Assembly (NCBI GenBank): GCA_022606135.1
Contig: JABYQN010000001.1
Span: 1,922,001 to 1,986,000, forward strand
Length of the DNA stretch: 64,000 bases
Direction: 5' to 3'
DNA from: Fomes fomentarius
Taxonomy: Eukaryota > Basidiomycota > Agaricomycetes > Polyporales > Polyporaceae
How positions within the stretch are numbered: the stretch's first letter is position 1; each line of letters starts with the position of its first letter. Positions 31,445 through 42,246 of this stretch are shown here, piece by piece. The translations under genes and the position numbers were made by a program. Under the pieces are notes generated by a model, which made no database searches, was not told the origin of the DNA, and saw nothing but the letters and a program-made list of their open reading frames with translations.

Positions 31445-34016
31445 CTACAGTGCGCCGGCCAGCTCCAACACTACAGGGCAGTGGTCCGACGCCCCGTATA
31501 TCTCACTTCGAATCTCGCACATCTTCACCCTATCTTCCAGCCGCTCGCTCACCACAACTGCGCATGTTACACAAACGCGACGTCAGCGATCCATCATACC
31601 ACCTCCACGCACTGCGATACTACTCCCGCTCCCATCGTCACTTGACCGCACACTCGCGAGATAAGGACCAGAGAAGCAGTGGCGAACGTGTACGTACACA
31701 TGTCCAGGCGCCATCCCAGGCCCTTCTCTCGACAGTTGAACCGGTACGAGAAATACGTGTAGTGCCGCAGGTCAGGGTGCAGCTTCCGCCACACGTCCAC
31801 GAACTTGCCTGCCTCAGGATCATGGCTCTCTGCGGACTCGCCGGTATTCAGGATCCGCGCGAACGAGCTCGTCTCGGCCTCAGTGTACCCAGGCGTCTTG
31901 TTCCAATTCGTTTTCGGGTTCGCTAAATCTATAATGATTTGTTTCGCGCGTCAGCATCTCCTACAGGCCAGCTCAACGCAGTGCGCACACACGGCGACTC
32001 GACACCCTCAGACCGCGATCCACACGCCCTCCATTGGGCATGGTGGGGAACTATCGTGTAGCGTACGCGGGGAAAGAAGAACGCTAACACGCACCGATCG
32101 CAGTTGGAGCTACATTGAGGTCCCCGGTCCATATCACCGGCTTCTTCTGGTCCAGCACGCGGATGTATGCCTCAAAGTGCTCGTTCCACTCCTTCTTGGC
32201 GTCCAGAGTCTGTACGCGCACCGAACATGTGAGCTCGCGTCCGTGAGAAGAGACCACACCGAACCGCTCGTGCGCAGCAAGTGCAATGCAATAAGGTTTG
32301 CGCCTGCGGCCACTTCAGACCTTGGCAGAAGGCGTCAGCGTCATGCCATGGCATGATATGGCGCATCCATCCTGTGTCCGAGTTAAAATGAATGCGTGCG
32401 CGGGTGGAATGCATCGAGCATTACCGCATCCGGTATCTCGACTCGCGGACACACAATGCGCTGGGCGTGTGTGGTTTGTATACTGTACATCTGAGCGCGT
32501 ACCTTGAGACCCGTGCCGGCATTCACGACGTACGTGCCCACGAGATAGCAGCTCTCGAACTCGAGCGTGACGATCCGGCCTTTGACTGCGGCCGCATCTG
32601 GATGTCCGGGGAGCGTGTAATCCACAGAGAGCGGCTTGACCTTGCTCAGTATCGCAGTACCGGCTGTGCACCCATAGTCAGCGTCGGCGTCCGTTGCAGG
32701 GACGGGAATTGATGCCAATGTCGACACATCTCAGCGCCACTGTACTTTCGCAGCGCGACTGCGAGTGAGAGTTACTGTGGTCGATGAGGTAACTGGCAAC
32801 TGGGCGATGTATGAAGTGGCGTAGTGATCGTCGGTACTCACAGTAGGTTTTCTTGTTGGAAATCGCCCAATGCCGGTGGGGATAGCGCTGTGTGAGCGCG
32901 GGGTCCACCGGGTCGTTATTCACCTGCAAGGTTTGATTGTTGCGTTGAGATCAGCCTTGGGGACGAATGCGAGTACAAATGCAAACGACAGGAGATGGAG
33001 GCACGAACCTTGGTCTCCGTGAGGACGACGATGTCCGCATCCTCCGCCTCGACATAATACCTGAATCCCTGTCGTCGATGCATTCCGAGTCAGCATTGCG
33101 TTCGGCTCGTAGCAGCAAGCTTGGCATTCCAGCTCTCTACCTCCTCCGCAGCTCGACATGGTCCATTCAACTGACAAGCGTGCGCGCAGAAGTACGACAT
33201 GAGGCCAAGTTTCGCCCACACAGCCGGGGCTATGCAGCACAGACTCAACCTCCGACCGACTGCCGCATATCCCCCACCCCATCACCCAAAAGTACTCTCG
33301 TACACTCACACTCACACTCGCACTCACGAGCTAGACCAGACGACGAGGCACGGTTCAAGACTAAGACCACGGACCTTCTTCTGCGCAGCGGCAAGCCCGC
33401 ATATGTTCCACGCCGCGATGCGCACCGTGCCCTCTATCTTCGGCGGGAAGCTGATCTGGACCGGGAGCACCTTGTTCGTCGGCTGCGCATTCTCGTTCCC
33501 TGCTGCTGCTGCTCCCGTGTCCTGTGGGCCTGCTTTGCTTGTGTCTGCAGCTTTGCTGCGCGCCTTCGCAGTCGCCTTCCCTTTCCCCGCCTTGGCACTG
33601 GCCTTGGCCCTCGGAGCAGTGGTGGTGGTTTTGCGCTTCTTGGGCGCGGGCTCGTGCGAGCTCTCTGCCTCTGATGCGAACGAAGACGTTCCCTCTTCTT
33701 CTTCTACTACTTCTTCGTCTGACGAGGGTTGTTGTGCTTTGCGCTTGGCCGCTGCGGCGCGTTTCGGTGGCATCGCGGGAGCAGTGGTGTTGGTGGTGGT
33801 GGCAGCAATGATGGTTGTGCCTGTAGTCGCGATTGGACGCGTCGAATAGGCTCGCAAGTGTCCCGTGTCCCTCAGGCTGAACCTAGGCACAGCAACAAAC
33901 CGCCGGGATGTCCGAAGCAGGAAAGCACGCAGATATGGTGACAAGAGAGCCGTCCGTGTATGTAAGGGTACGAGAGAGAGATGAGCAGAGGGGGTTAGGC
34001 TGCAAGACGCGTTCAT
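31445..34016 (-). CDS. AP endonuclease, exonuclease III/APE1 family
   Basis: Cuts the DNA backbone 5' of abasic sites in base excision repair. The protein has a long basic, disordered N-terminus ([32 protein letters not shown]) that includes nuclear-localisation-like clusters. The catalytic domain begins [19 protein letters not shown]. It continues through [10 protein letters not shown] (metal-binding Glu), [39 protein letters not shown] (catalytic Asp and Asn), [20 protein letters not shown], and ends [18 protein letters not shown] with the catalytic His. Several introns are unusually long for this locus: 33069-33374 (306 bp), 32210-32502 (293), 31929-32094 (166) and 31558-31697 (140). Two starts are possible: Met at 34016, which adds an Arg/Ser/Thr-rich leader ([22 protein letters not shown]) like a mitochondrial presequence, or MPPKRAA at 33773. 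The APE1 type, rather than the APN2 type, is suggested by the lack of a zinc-finger tail. Confidence 0.92.
33303..33327 (+). repeat. Short ACTCAC microsatellite in an intron
   Basis: Roughly four imperfect ACTCAC units lie inside the 306-bp first intron of the AP endonuclease gene. Confidence 0.6.
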
Positions 34017-34328
34017 GCACAAAGGCTGGCGCAGCGCGCTGGCAAAGTTGAGTTCAGACCGTGACGCGATCGGGAATCGAGATCGGTGCCACAGACGCGT
34101 CAAGCGCGCTTGTGTCTTCACGATCGCCACTCCTGAAGGCTGAGGCTGAGCTGTTCCGATTCCTTGTGCGGCTATGGTGATACAGGTTCTTAGTGTACAC
34201 GATCCACGGGGGCTGTTACACAAGATGGCGTAGTGGCATACCACCACTCAGTCCCGCCAACGCCTTCTTCTGCCACCTTCCCCATGCTCAATCATTATAC
34301 AACGTTATTTGGACGACCGTGAGCATGC

Positions 34329-35722
34329 TCAGTATTCTCCGAATTCGACGTGACCGGTCTCTGAGGCATGAGCTCGCGCCTCCTTTTCCCCCTTCAGACC
34401 CTTACCACAAATCTACAAGGACCGTCAGCCGAGCTTTTTACCATAGACTGACAACTCTAACTGAATATGCGCGACGCACCTGGCACTTCAGATCAAACGT
34501 CGCCGTGTTCGTGAACGCCCTCTTCGCCCGCAGCGCATCCGCCAGCTTCTTCGCCGCCTGCAAGATCTCGTCCTTCTCCTCATCGCTCTCATTCCCCCAC
34601 TCATAATCGTCTGGTGAAAGTCGTCTGGAGCGTCAAGCATCGGCGTGATGCTCGTCGCGTCGTAGTGGATCCCCGAGTATATCACGATTGCTCGATTGCC
34701 CGAGTCTGTCTCAGGCAGGGGAGGAAATCGGTCAATGCGCCCAGTCTCGACATCTATTGACGCGATCTCGGTGCTGTAGTGTTGTGCGAGGATGGATAGC
34801 TCGATCGCCCCGCCCCATGCGGCTGGCTTGAGTATTGTCTGGATGTATTCTTCTCGAGGACGTCTATATGTGCATTCGCGAGTGCGGGTGGGTGCGTGTA
34901 CGAGTACATGAGAAAGAGAATACACAACAGGCGGACAAACTACGACGCACCCTAGAATAGCCTCGTCCCACTTGATTGGGTCTTTACGGATTGCATCCGC
35001 TACAACTACACAGGATGTCCTTCCTGTAAGGCGTATGTGATAGCATGACACCATGTATGATCACACACTTTTACGGATGGTTTGCGCCTTGCTTATGTCT
35101 TGCTCAAAGATGAGTGCAATGGACGAGAACAGGCACGAGTTATCATCCGGGACAATCTAGCTCGTATCATCGTCCCATCTTCAACTCCTCCTACAACCCC
35201 GTACGGATCGACCGCAAGGAAAGGATACAGACTCACTCGGTGAATAAGGTAACCATTACTCGTCGGTACGTAATCAAGCCCTCCACCCTTCGCACCAGCC
35301 TTCGCCGTCGGCCGAGCCGGTTCCCGCACTTGCGACGCAGTCAAGCCTGTCATAGCCGCAGCTGGACTGGGGGCAGGGAGAACAGAGGACGTGGTGCCTC
35401 TGGACGACGACAAAGATTGGTGGCTCGGTGCAGCGCGCTGCACGACCACGAGCTGTTCGCCCTGCTTCAGGCCCAGACTATCGATGGGCAGTTCGGGAAC
35501 AAGGGTGAGGGGGTGAGGAGGGTATCCTGCTTTGACTGCACAGGGACGGTATGAGTTCACATCCCATCAAATGCGGTAAAATGAGTACGCACGATCCTGC
35601 TGGGAAGGAGGGATCTCTGTGGCGGCGAAAATCTCCTGCTGCAGGTCCTGGACGGTCGCATTTGTTAAGTCAACCTGGATTGTGGTTACGCCTTTGGGAT
35701 GGCGGAGTCGTACGGGGGCCAT
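34329..35722 (-). CDS. OTU1: OTU1/YOD1-type deubiquitinase with an apparent frameshift
   Basis: OTU1 removes ubiquitin from substrates handled by the Cdc48/p97 ATPase in ER-associated degradation. It starts MAPVRLRHPKGVTTIQVDL, a UBX-like domain of about 80 residues ending PIDSLGLKQGEQLVVV. A Ser/Pro linker follows, then the OTU core: VPDDNSCLFSSIALIF (catalytic Asp and Cys), RPREEYIQTILKPAAWGGAI and IYSGIHYDAT (catalytic His). The C-terminal zinc finger is split by an intron: TFDLKCQ joins ICGKGLKGEKEARAHASETG, ending HVEFGEY. Between DAPDDFHQTI and the conserved C-terminal part (EWGNESDEEKDEILQAAKKL) the frame shifts near 34601-34610. The uninterrupted frame gives only an Arg-rich run to a stop at 34488, and no GT lies between 34605 and 34680 to serve as a donor. 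Loss of one base from an A run would explain it. Confidence 0.85.
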
Positions 35723-35987
35723 GGTGAGTGAGGAATGCCCGCCTGTGGTAGAGAGAGAAGCTGAGGGAGAACGGAAAAAGCACAGGTCGGGCAATTCGAT
35801 CGCGCGATATGGACGCGCTTCGCATACGTCATATATACCTCACGTGGCACGGTTCTCCCAGTCACGCACGGAAACGCGCGTGGGACAGGTTCGCGCGACA
35901 GAAGAATGAGTAGGAGCACTGATGCATATTGCATTGAGCGGGGTGCACAGGACGCAGATAGACGATCATGCTGTAAAACCCTACCCT

Positions 35988-37368
35988 TCATTCGTCCTCT
36001 ACAACCTCCTCTATCTCCTCTTCTACAACTTCTGGTTCTGGCAGCCCCGCCTGTTCAACGCCATTCGGCAACAAGACAACAATCGTGGCAAAATGCAGGT
36101 ACGCTGCCGCCGCGAGTACGGAGGCACTAATGAATCCCCATCGCCAGAGCTTGTACCGCCATTCGACCTTTTGAAGTTCCGGCGAATTGGCAAATGCGGA
36201 CGAAGCCCTGCGTGCTGGTTTCCGCGGCCAAGGGATGATGTATCGTAACGACGACGTCCAGCTCCTCTGAATAGTAGACGGGAAGAGTGAACGGTCGGGA
36301 AGGGTAGCTGCAAGTACAGCGTCGCGGTGCGCGATGAAGCGCGGGTAAGACTCTGTCAGGACGGAGACGACAAGAGGGTCAGGGAACTTGAGCGTGAGCA
36401 GGACATGAGTGTGTGCAGCAAATACGACATCGAGTGTTGACGGTCTGCATCATTATCAGCAAACGATAACAGGGGGAAACGAACGGGACCCACGTATCAC
36501 CACCCGAGAAGCACAGCTGGTCACTGAGTAACCTGTCGTACACGTCGAGCAAGGCGCGTGTTTTGTCGACGACCTGACGCGTTCCAAGTATAACGAGCTA
36601 CACACGTTGCTAGGAATGGACTGCGTACCTTTTCGCGCTCGAATACTGTTTTGAACTTGTGAGGCTCGTTCTCGGAACGGTGCTTCTTCCTTCTGCCGAT
36701 CACTGTCCGAGGCGCTTCAGGTTCGTCCTCAACCTCTGGGACATGCCATAGTTCGGCAGCCTCAAGACGTGCCTTGTAAGACGTCCGGATGCGGGACGGA
36801 ACATAGTAGCACTGAGGAACGGGAAGCATGGAAACCAGAGCGGGCCGAGTTACCGAAGACCAGTTCTCTTGCAGAGAGTACAACATATGGCTCTGTCCGC
36901 GACGACTGAGCACGACGGAAGGAGGATGGAAAAAGGGATGAATGAACTGACGACGAGATCACCATAGCTAGACTCCACATGCGCGATACGCGCGGTAAGT
37001 TGGGCTGCCTGTGCGGCGCTGAGGCCAGCGTCGGGGTTGCGTGCGTTTGGAAGTTTCCGGACGTATGAGATGATTGAGCCCAAGCCCGAAACGTGGTGCA
37101 AGCCATGGGTGAGGAAGGGTAGCTGGCCTACATCAGGCATATATGTCAGTCAAGTGTGCAAAGACAACGTGTCAGATATTGCGACAAACCTACCGCTGGG
37201 AGACAGGTCCGGGTTGGCGCAGTATGAGAGCGAGAACTGGCCTGGGACGGTGAGCTGGAGGAAGAGGATGGCCACTACGGAGGCGACATCGAAGGAAAGG
37301 AGTTCTGCATGTCCTGGCCAGACATGGAGATTGACGGTGCGATGACCGAGCAGTTTGGACTCGCTCAT
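35988..37368 (-). CDS. SAM37: Metaxin/SAM37-type subunit of the mitochondrial outer-membrane sorting and assembly complex
   Basis: Sam37/metaxin 1 helps the SAM complex insert beta-barrel proteins into the mitochondrial outer membrane. The N-terminus (TVNLHVWPGHAELLSFDVAS) is the thioredoxin-like part, followed by SGQLPFLTHGLHHVSGLGSI and ISYVRKL, the classic metaxin signature. A GST-C-like helical region follows (SHMLYSLQENWSSVTRPAL; FAAHTHVLLTLKFPDPLV; LTESYPRFIAHRDAVL). Near the C-terminus there is one membrane helix (WGFISASVLAAAAYLHFATI) and an acidic tail (EVVEEEIEEVVEDE) ending at 35988. Several short introns are supported, for example SPSG joined to QLPF and YGDLV joined to SHMLY. Its start lies 213 bp from the divergent TAF7 start. 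Confidence 0.88.
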
Positions 37369-37581
37369 CCTCTACACACAAAGTGACGCAGAACAGCAGT
37401 GCCAGACGGACTGAGACCCGGGCCCGACGGACGGACGCGCGCCGTCACACCGACACGTAAGTCACAGTCCACGCACAGTCACAGTCACATCCGCACACAG
37501 AGGGCGTCTGTTCGCATTGTCTCTCGCGCTTCACTGGCACATGCTCGACCTTTGACTACATCGCACTCCGCTTTGGGCGCA
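37369..37581. promoter_or_regulatory. Shared divergent promoter of SAM37 (-) and TAF7 (+)
   Basis: 213 bp separate the two start codons. The interval holds CACAGTCACAGTCACA-like repeats near 37460-37495 on the TAF7 side. No clear TATA box is seen. Shared regulation is an inference from spacing only. Confidence 0.55.
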
Positions 37582-39229
37582 ATGGTCGACATCGACGAGG
37601 ACTTGATCGTTGTTGACGACGTTGACGACAATGACACCTTTCAGCCCTCCCACAGGGCCTCCGCCAGCCAGGCCCCGCAACGAAATCTCCCTCCCCGTGC
37701 ATCTCGAGCCACACGCAGGCAGAGCACCCCGCCCTACGTTGACCCTTCCGAAGGACGCACTACTCGGTCTGCAGCCCGCGGCCCCAAGATACAGCCCAAA
37801 CTGAAACTGAAGCTGAGCGAAAAGGCAGCAGCACAAGCACCCGGGATGTCCTTCCTCGGCTCGTACGACCGCGAGCTCGACTCGGACGATGAGGAGCTAG
37901 TGTTTGAAGAACAGTTCATCCTCCGCATGCCCGAAGGCGAGGACTGCGAGAGGCTGCGGAAGATGGTGCAGGCGAGGGAAGTTAGTGATGATGTGTGGTT
38001 CAAATTCAAAGGCACGTTCTTCTAGCTCATGGTTAGGGACATGTCCTGAGACCGCTCCCCCCAGACTCGCGGAGAGCAGTATTCCACATCGGGAACAACA
38101 CGTACTCCTCCAAACTCGTGGACCTACCATGTATAATCGAGTCCCAGAAAACGCTGGACAACAAGCAGATGTTCAAGGTGGCGGATATATGTCAGGTATG
38201 CGCTCTCTCCTCCTCGTTCGCAACTGGGCCTGAGGTATACCGTCCCGAAGATGCTCGTAGTCGAAGATAAGATCCCGGGTGAGGACGCCCTATCCAACCG
38301 CGGCACTTTCAACATCGACGAGTTCATCTGGCCTCACGGTATCAATCCGCCCCTCAAACACGTCCGCAAACGCCGCTTCCGCAAACGCGTGAATCGCAGG
38401 GTCCGTTAAATACCCTCACCGCGACGTGTCTAAAACATACTGATACTGATATTTCTGACAGACCATCGAGACGGTGGAGCAAGAGGTCGAGCGACTCCTC
38501 GAAGCCGACGCGATGGCCTCGGAGGTCAAGTACGACGTACTCGAAAACATCAATCCCGACCTGTCCGACTCAGAGTACGTCGACGTCGAAGTGAATCAAG
38601 GACTCGACGCGCCCACTCCTGGATTCGATGCCGCCACACCCGCCGCGAATGCCGACGCAGACGAGGATGAGGATGAGGGCGCCGGGGCAGGTGTGCGCGA
38701 GGAGGAAGATGAGGCCGAGGGTGACATTGACGAGGAGCTCGCGGCGGAGCTCGACCTCGCGCTCGGTGACGAGGAGGGCGGAGGCGACGATGACGATGAC
38801 GAAGAGGATGAAGACGAAGAGGAGGAGAGCGACGAGGACGATGACGACGATGACGAGACCGTGCAGGCGAGGAAGCTGCTGAACGAGGAGATTCAGGACC
38901 TGGAAGCGGCAGTGAACAAGAAACGAGGAGAGATTGCGAGCTCGGCGAACCCGCTCATCAAGGTGTGTATGTTTGCTTGTGTTGTTCTCCCTGCTATGTT
39001 GATGGTATATGGGCAACAGCGCCGCTTCGAGGATGCTTTGAAAAAGCTCCAAGCAGATTTGGACACGAAGCTGGCACAGCGCGACGAGATGAAGGAGAAC
39101 GCCCGTCTTCGCAAACAAGGCATCACGCCTGGCGGTGCCGCCGCCGGAAGAAACGACGCGGACGATTTTGGAGGAGACGAGGACGACGATCTCTTCGGTG
39201 AAGGGCCTGATGCCATGGAGATTGGCTAA
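37582..39229 (+). CDS. TAF7: TFIID subunit TAF7 (TAFII55 N-terminal domain)
   Basis: TAF7 is a TFIID subunit that binds TAF1 and restrains its activity during RNA polymerase II pre-initiation complex formation. After a disordered acidic and Arg/Pro-rich start, the TAFII55 domain begins EEQFILRMPEGEDCERLRKM. It continues FKDSRRAVFHIGNNTYSSKL, VDLPCIIESQKTLDNKQMFK, ADICQMLVVEDKIP, FIWPHGINPPLKHVRKRRFR and ends in the QEVERLLEADAMASEVKYDV region. A long stretch made almost entirely of Glu and Asp follows (about 38650-38870), then a coiled coil (DLEAAVNKKRGEIA; RRFEDALKKLQADLDTKLAQ) and an acidic end (FGGDEDDDLFGEG). Four short introns fit. Length and order match fungal TAF7. Confidence 0.92.
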
Positions 39230-39377
39230 GTGCTCGTCTTGTCGGTCATGTCATACCTGCACACACATCTCCGATCACAATGCTGTCATCCTCATGCTGT
39301 GTATCATAGATAATGTTGTACTATTAGCTAGCTACCATAACTTCCTGTAATCGTCTACTGTGTACTATAACATGTAC

Positions 39378-41795
39378 TCATAACAGTAAGAAGCAGACCA
39401 ACGCGGACTGGAGCACAAGCGGTGCGTATATCGTGCAGACGAAGGGAGCGAACCACACGCCGAGTACCTCCCAGTTCCATAGCGCCTTGCTCGTCTCCTC
39501 CGGACAGAACACTAGCCACCCAAGCGCGAGGACGGAGTAAAGGGCGTATTTGGCCACTCGTCTGGGTAGGGATGGAGATGAGGACGCGAACGTGAGAGGG
39601 AGGCCCATGAGGACTGCAAGGGTAACAGCAAGGGAAAAGTTGAGCAGGGATGTGATGGAGATGACTGCTGAGGCGAAGCATAGATTGAAGGCTTTGAGTA
39701 CCGTGGAGAGTGGTGCGGAAGCGGGAGTGGGTTTGGGGATGAACGGATGCGAGAACGCAGGAATCGCTGAGAACAATAGGAATAACATGGTTGAATTTAA
39801 CTATGATCCCAGTCAGTATCGTCTGATCAAGCTGAATATCTGTACCGCTTACCAGTCGGCTGCTGAGGATATAGAAGAGCACGACACCGAGCAGATGCGT
39901 CGCAACCATAATCGACACTGCTTGCAAGACTGGCCTCGGCCTTGTCGTCCATTTGGACGCACCCGCACTGGGCTGAGCCTTTTCAGACTTCCCACTTCTG
40001 AGAGGATCTGCGACACGAGTCCAACCCGCGTTCACCCATTCCCCTAGTCCCGAGAAGAGCATCGCAGTGCCCACCAGGATTGCGCTGGGAAGGTAGCTCC
40101 CGATCTTCATAAACGTTCCTGGGCTGACAAGCAGGAAGAAGAAAAACGACGCATGCAGACGCTCCAACAGATTGTTCATGGTCCTCAGCGAAGATTCCAG
40201 AATCCTGATCGAATGTGTCACTGATGAATTTTGACACACGAATAATTGAACACGTACTTTCCAATCGCATGGAACCCGTGAGGGCCTACCGCTGGTACAG
40301 CGAAGACGGTAATAGCGTCGATGCGGAACTGATGGAATAAGCCATGCACGCCGCTGGCAACTCCACGAGCCTGGTAGTTCATATGTCGCGCGATATTTCT
40401 TGCTCGGACGGTATACTCTTGAACTTCATGGTTGCTCTTCAGCGCATCTGGCACCCAAGAAGGAACGAGGCTAGGCTCTCCGGAAACATCCCTAGGGTCT
40501 TTGTTATCATGAACGAGCACGGGAACACCTCCAGTATGACGAGCAATCAACGACACGGAATTCAAGAGGTCCTGGTTGGGCAAGCGACCATTGAGGCCCT
40601 CTGGGAGACATCAGCCTTGTCACCGACGTGGTGGTGGTTGGTAACCCTCACCAAAAAATATTCCCAAGTGCGAAAAGGAATGTCCGGGGTAGTCGATGTT
40701 AATCGCTGTCCATATCACTCCAGATGACAGACTAAGCGGTTCCGTCCAGAGGTCTGTAGTGATTCAGTGCGTGGCGCAAGGTCCTCATGCTGATAGACAC
40801 GTACTAGGATGTGCTGCACCATGGTATGTGGTAACCCATGCATGCATCCCGTCCAAATAGCCATCACTGATGACGAATATCAGGTCCTTGGACCACAGCG
40901 AATATTCTGTACGTCTGACTGAGGATACAGAGGTGGGTGTGTGCAGTACGAACGACTCACTCTTCAGGAAAGGGGCAAGAGCTAGAAGCGTTGCAACACC
41001 CCTCAGATTCAGTGTACCGTCGCCGTCACCGGTCCTACTTCGCCAAGGAGCACTGATGACTATTGCTTCTGCTCCTGAGGCGCGAGGGGCTTGCAGTACT
41101 GCATACGAGTTGGTACCTTCAAGTACCTAGTGATAGTCTCCGTTAGGGTGAACATTCTGAACGCGGTGTACGCGCGGCACCAACCCCTTCTCCTGTCGTG
41201 AACGAATATTGTTGTGTGCGAGCAGGGATACCGGTCTTCTCGAATCGACCGACGGCGTATCGTGCAATTCTGTGGGAAACAAAAATCAGACAACGTACCG
41301 TGAAAGTGTATCATCCAAGCATATAGTCTCACTCATCACTGGTGGCATTCCGGTCTCGTAACTGTTCCAGGTCTTCCAAGATTCTGTCGGCGAGATGTAC
41401 GTCGTTCCAGTTCCAGTAAGTGTGCACCTGAAGAGGCAAAGCCATGTTCCATTGTATCGGTAAGTAGTAGAGTGATGTAGCGTACCTGTCCAGGTTGTAG
41501 CGCGTTCTCGTCTATGTACGTTCGTTGCCCAAGCTGGGAGGAAGGTATAGCAAACAGCCAGAGGTATCCGACAGTGAAGAGCGCGATTCTATCGCATTCA
41601 AGTGAATGGGTACATCAAGGGCGTCCCAATGGTCACTATATGTGCATACCTGAAGTAGGGTAGTCCTGTCCACACTTTCCGCGAGAGTGCCTGTCTCCGC
41701 CGAAGCCTCGCAGCATTAGGATCCCCTCCCCTTAGCCGTTGCCTGAGGTTGATCACTGCTGCCTTCAGCCTCTGCACAAATATAGGTGGGGGCAT
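39378..41795 (-). CDS. GAA1: GPI transamidase subunit GAA1
   Basis: GAA1 works in the ER membrane complex that attaches GPI anchors to proteins. It carries an inactive M28-peptidase-like lumenal domain now thought to help form the amide bond. Start MPPPIFVQRLKAAVINLRQR at 41795 is followed by one membrane helix (IALFTVGYLWLFAIPSS) and then VHTYWNWNDVHLADRILEDL. The lumenal domain shows RIARYAVGRFEKTGIPARTQ, GTNSYAVLQAPRASGAEAIV (the best family match), LNLRGVATLLALAPFLK and LWSKDLIFVISDG. The C-terminal half shows FRIDAITVFAVPAVGPHGFH, RTMNNLLERLHASFFFFLL and several membrane helices, ending QSALVCFLLL at 39378. Many short introns are needed; I verified frame continuity at several but not all junctions. 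Its 3' end faces TAF7, 148 bp away. Confidence 0.9.
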
Positions 41796-42246
41796 AATGT
41801 GTCCACTTCGCAACTAGTGAAACATGAAGAGGAACTGATACTCGATGAATGCGCTGAGCAAGGGCAGACAACGGTTGATCAGTGACGGCGACCGCGTCTA
41901 TTCCATCTAGACTTTCCCGGGCCGCTGTCGCCTGTTAATTCAATCTCATCGGTTGAAGATGACTCTCGTCCATGCAGAGTCCTCACCGTCCCCTTTTGTC
42001 ACAGACGCAAACGTCGACCTATTTGCACTAGGTGATAGAGGTAATTGGATTCGCAGAGTCCAGACTCAAGTGTATGTACGCTGAATAAGATGGCTGTATA
42101 GATCTATGTAGAGTTACAAGGTCCAATGCAAGGTGTAAGGAGTCAGCTGGTTACAAGGGGAATGATGCTCGAGAGCGAGGTGGAGAGAACGCCGCCGTGA
42201 AGCCACAGCACGGTCAGAAAACGAATATGCGTGCGTGGACATTAGG
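41796..42246. other. Intergenic region between GAA1 and FKS1
   Basis: 450 bp that serve as promoter of GAA1 and as 3' flank of FKS1, both transcribed leftward. A 67-codon minus-strand ORF (42114-42317) overlaps the FKS1 stop and is not supported. Confidence 0.4.
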
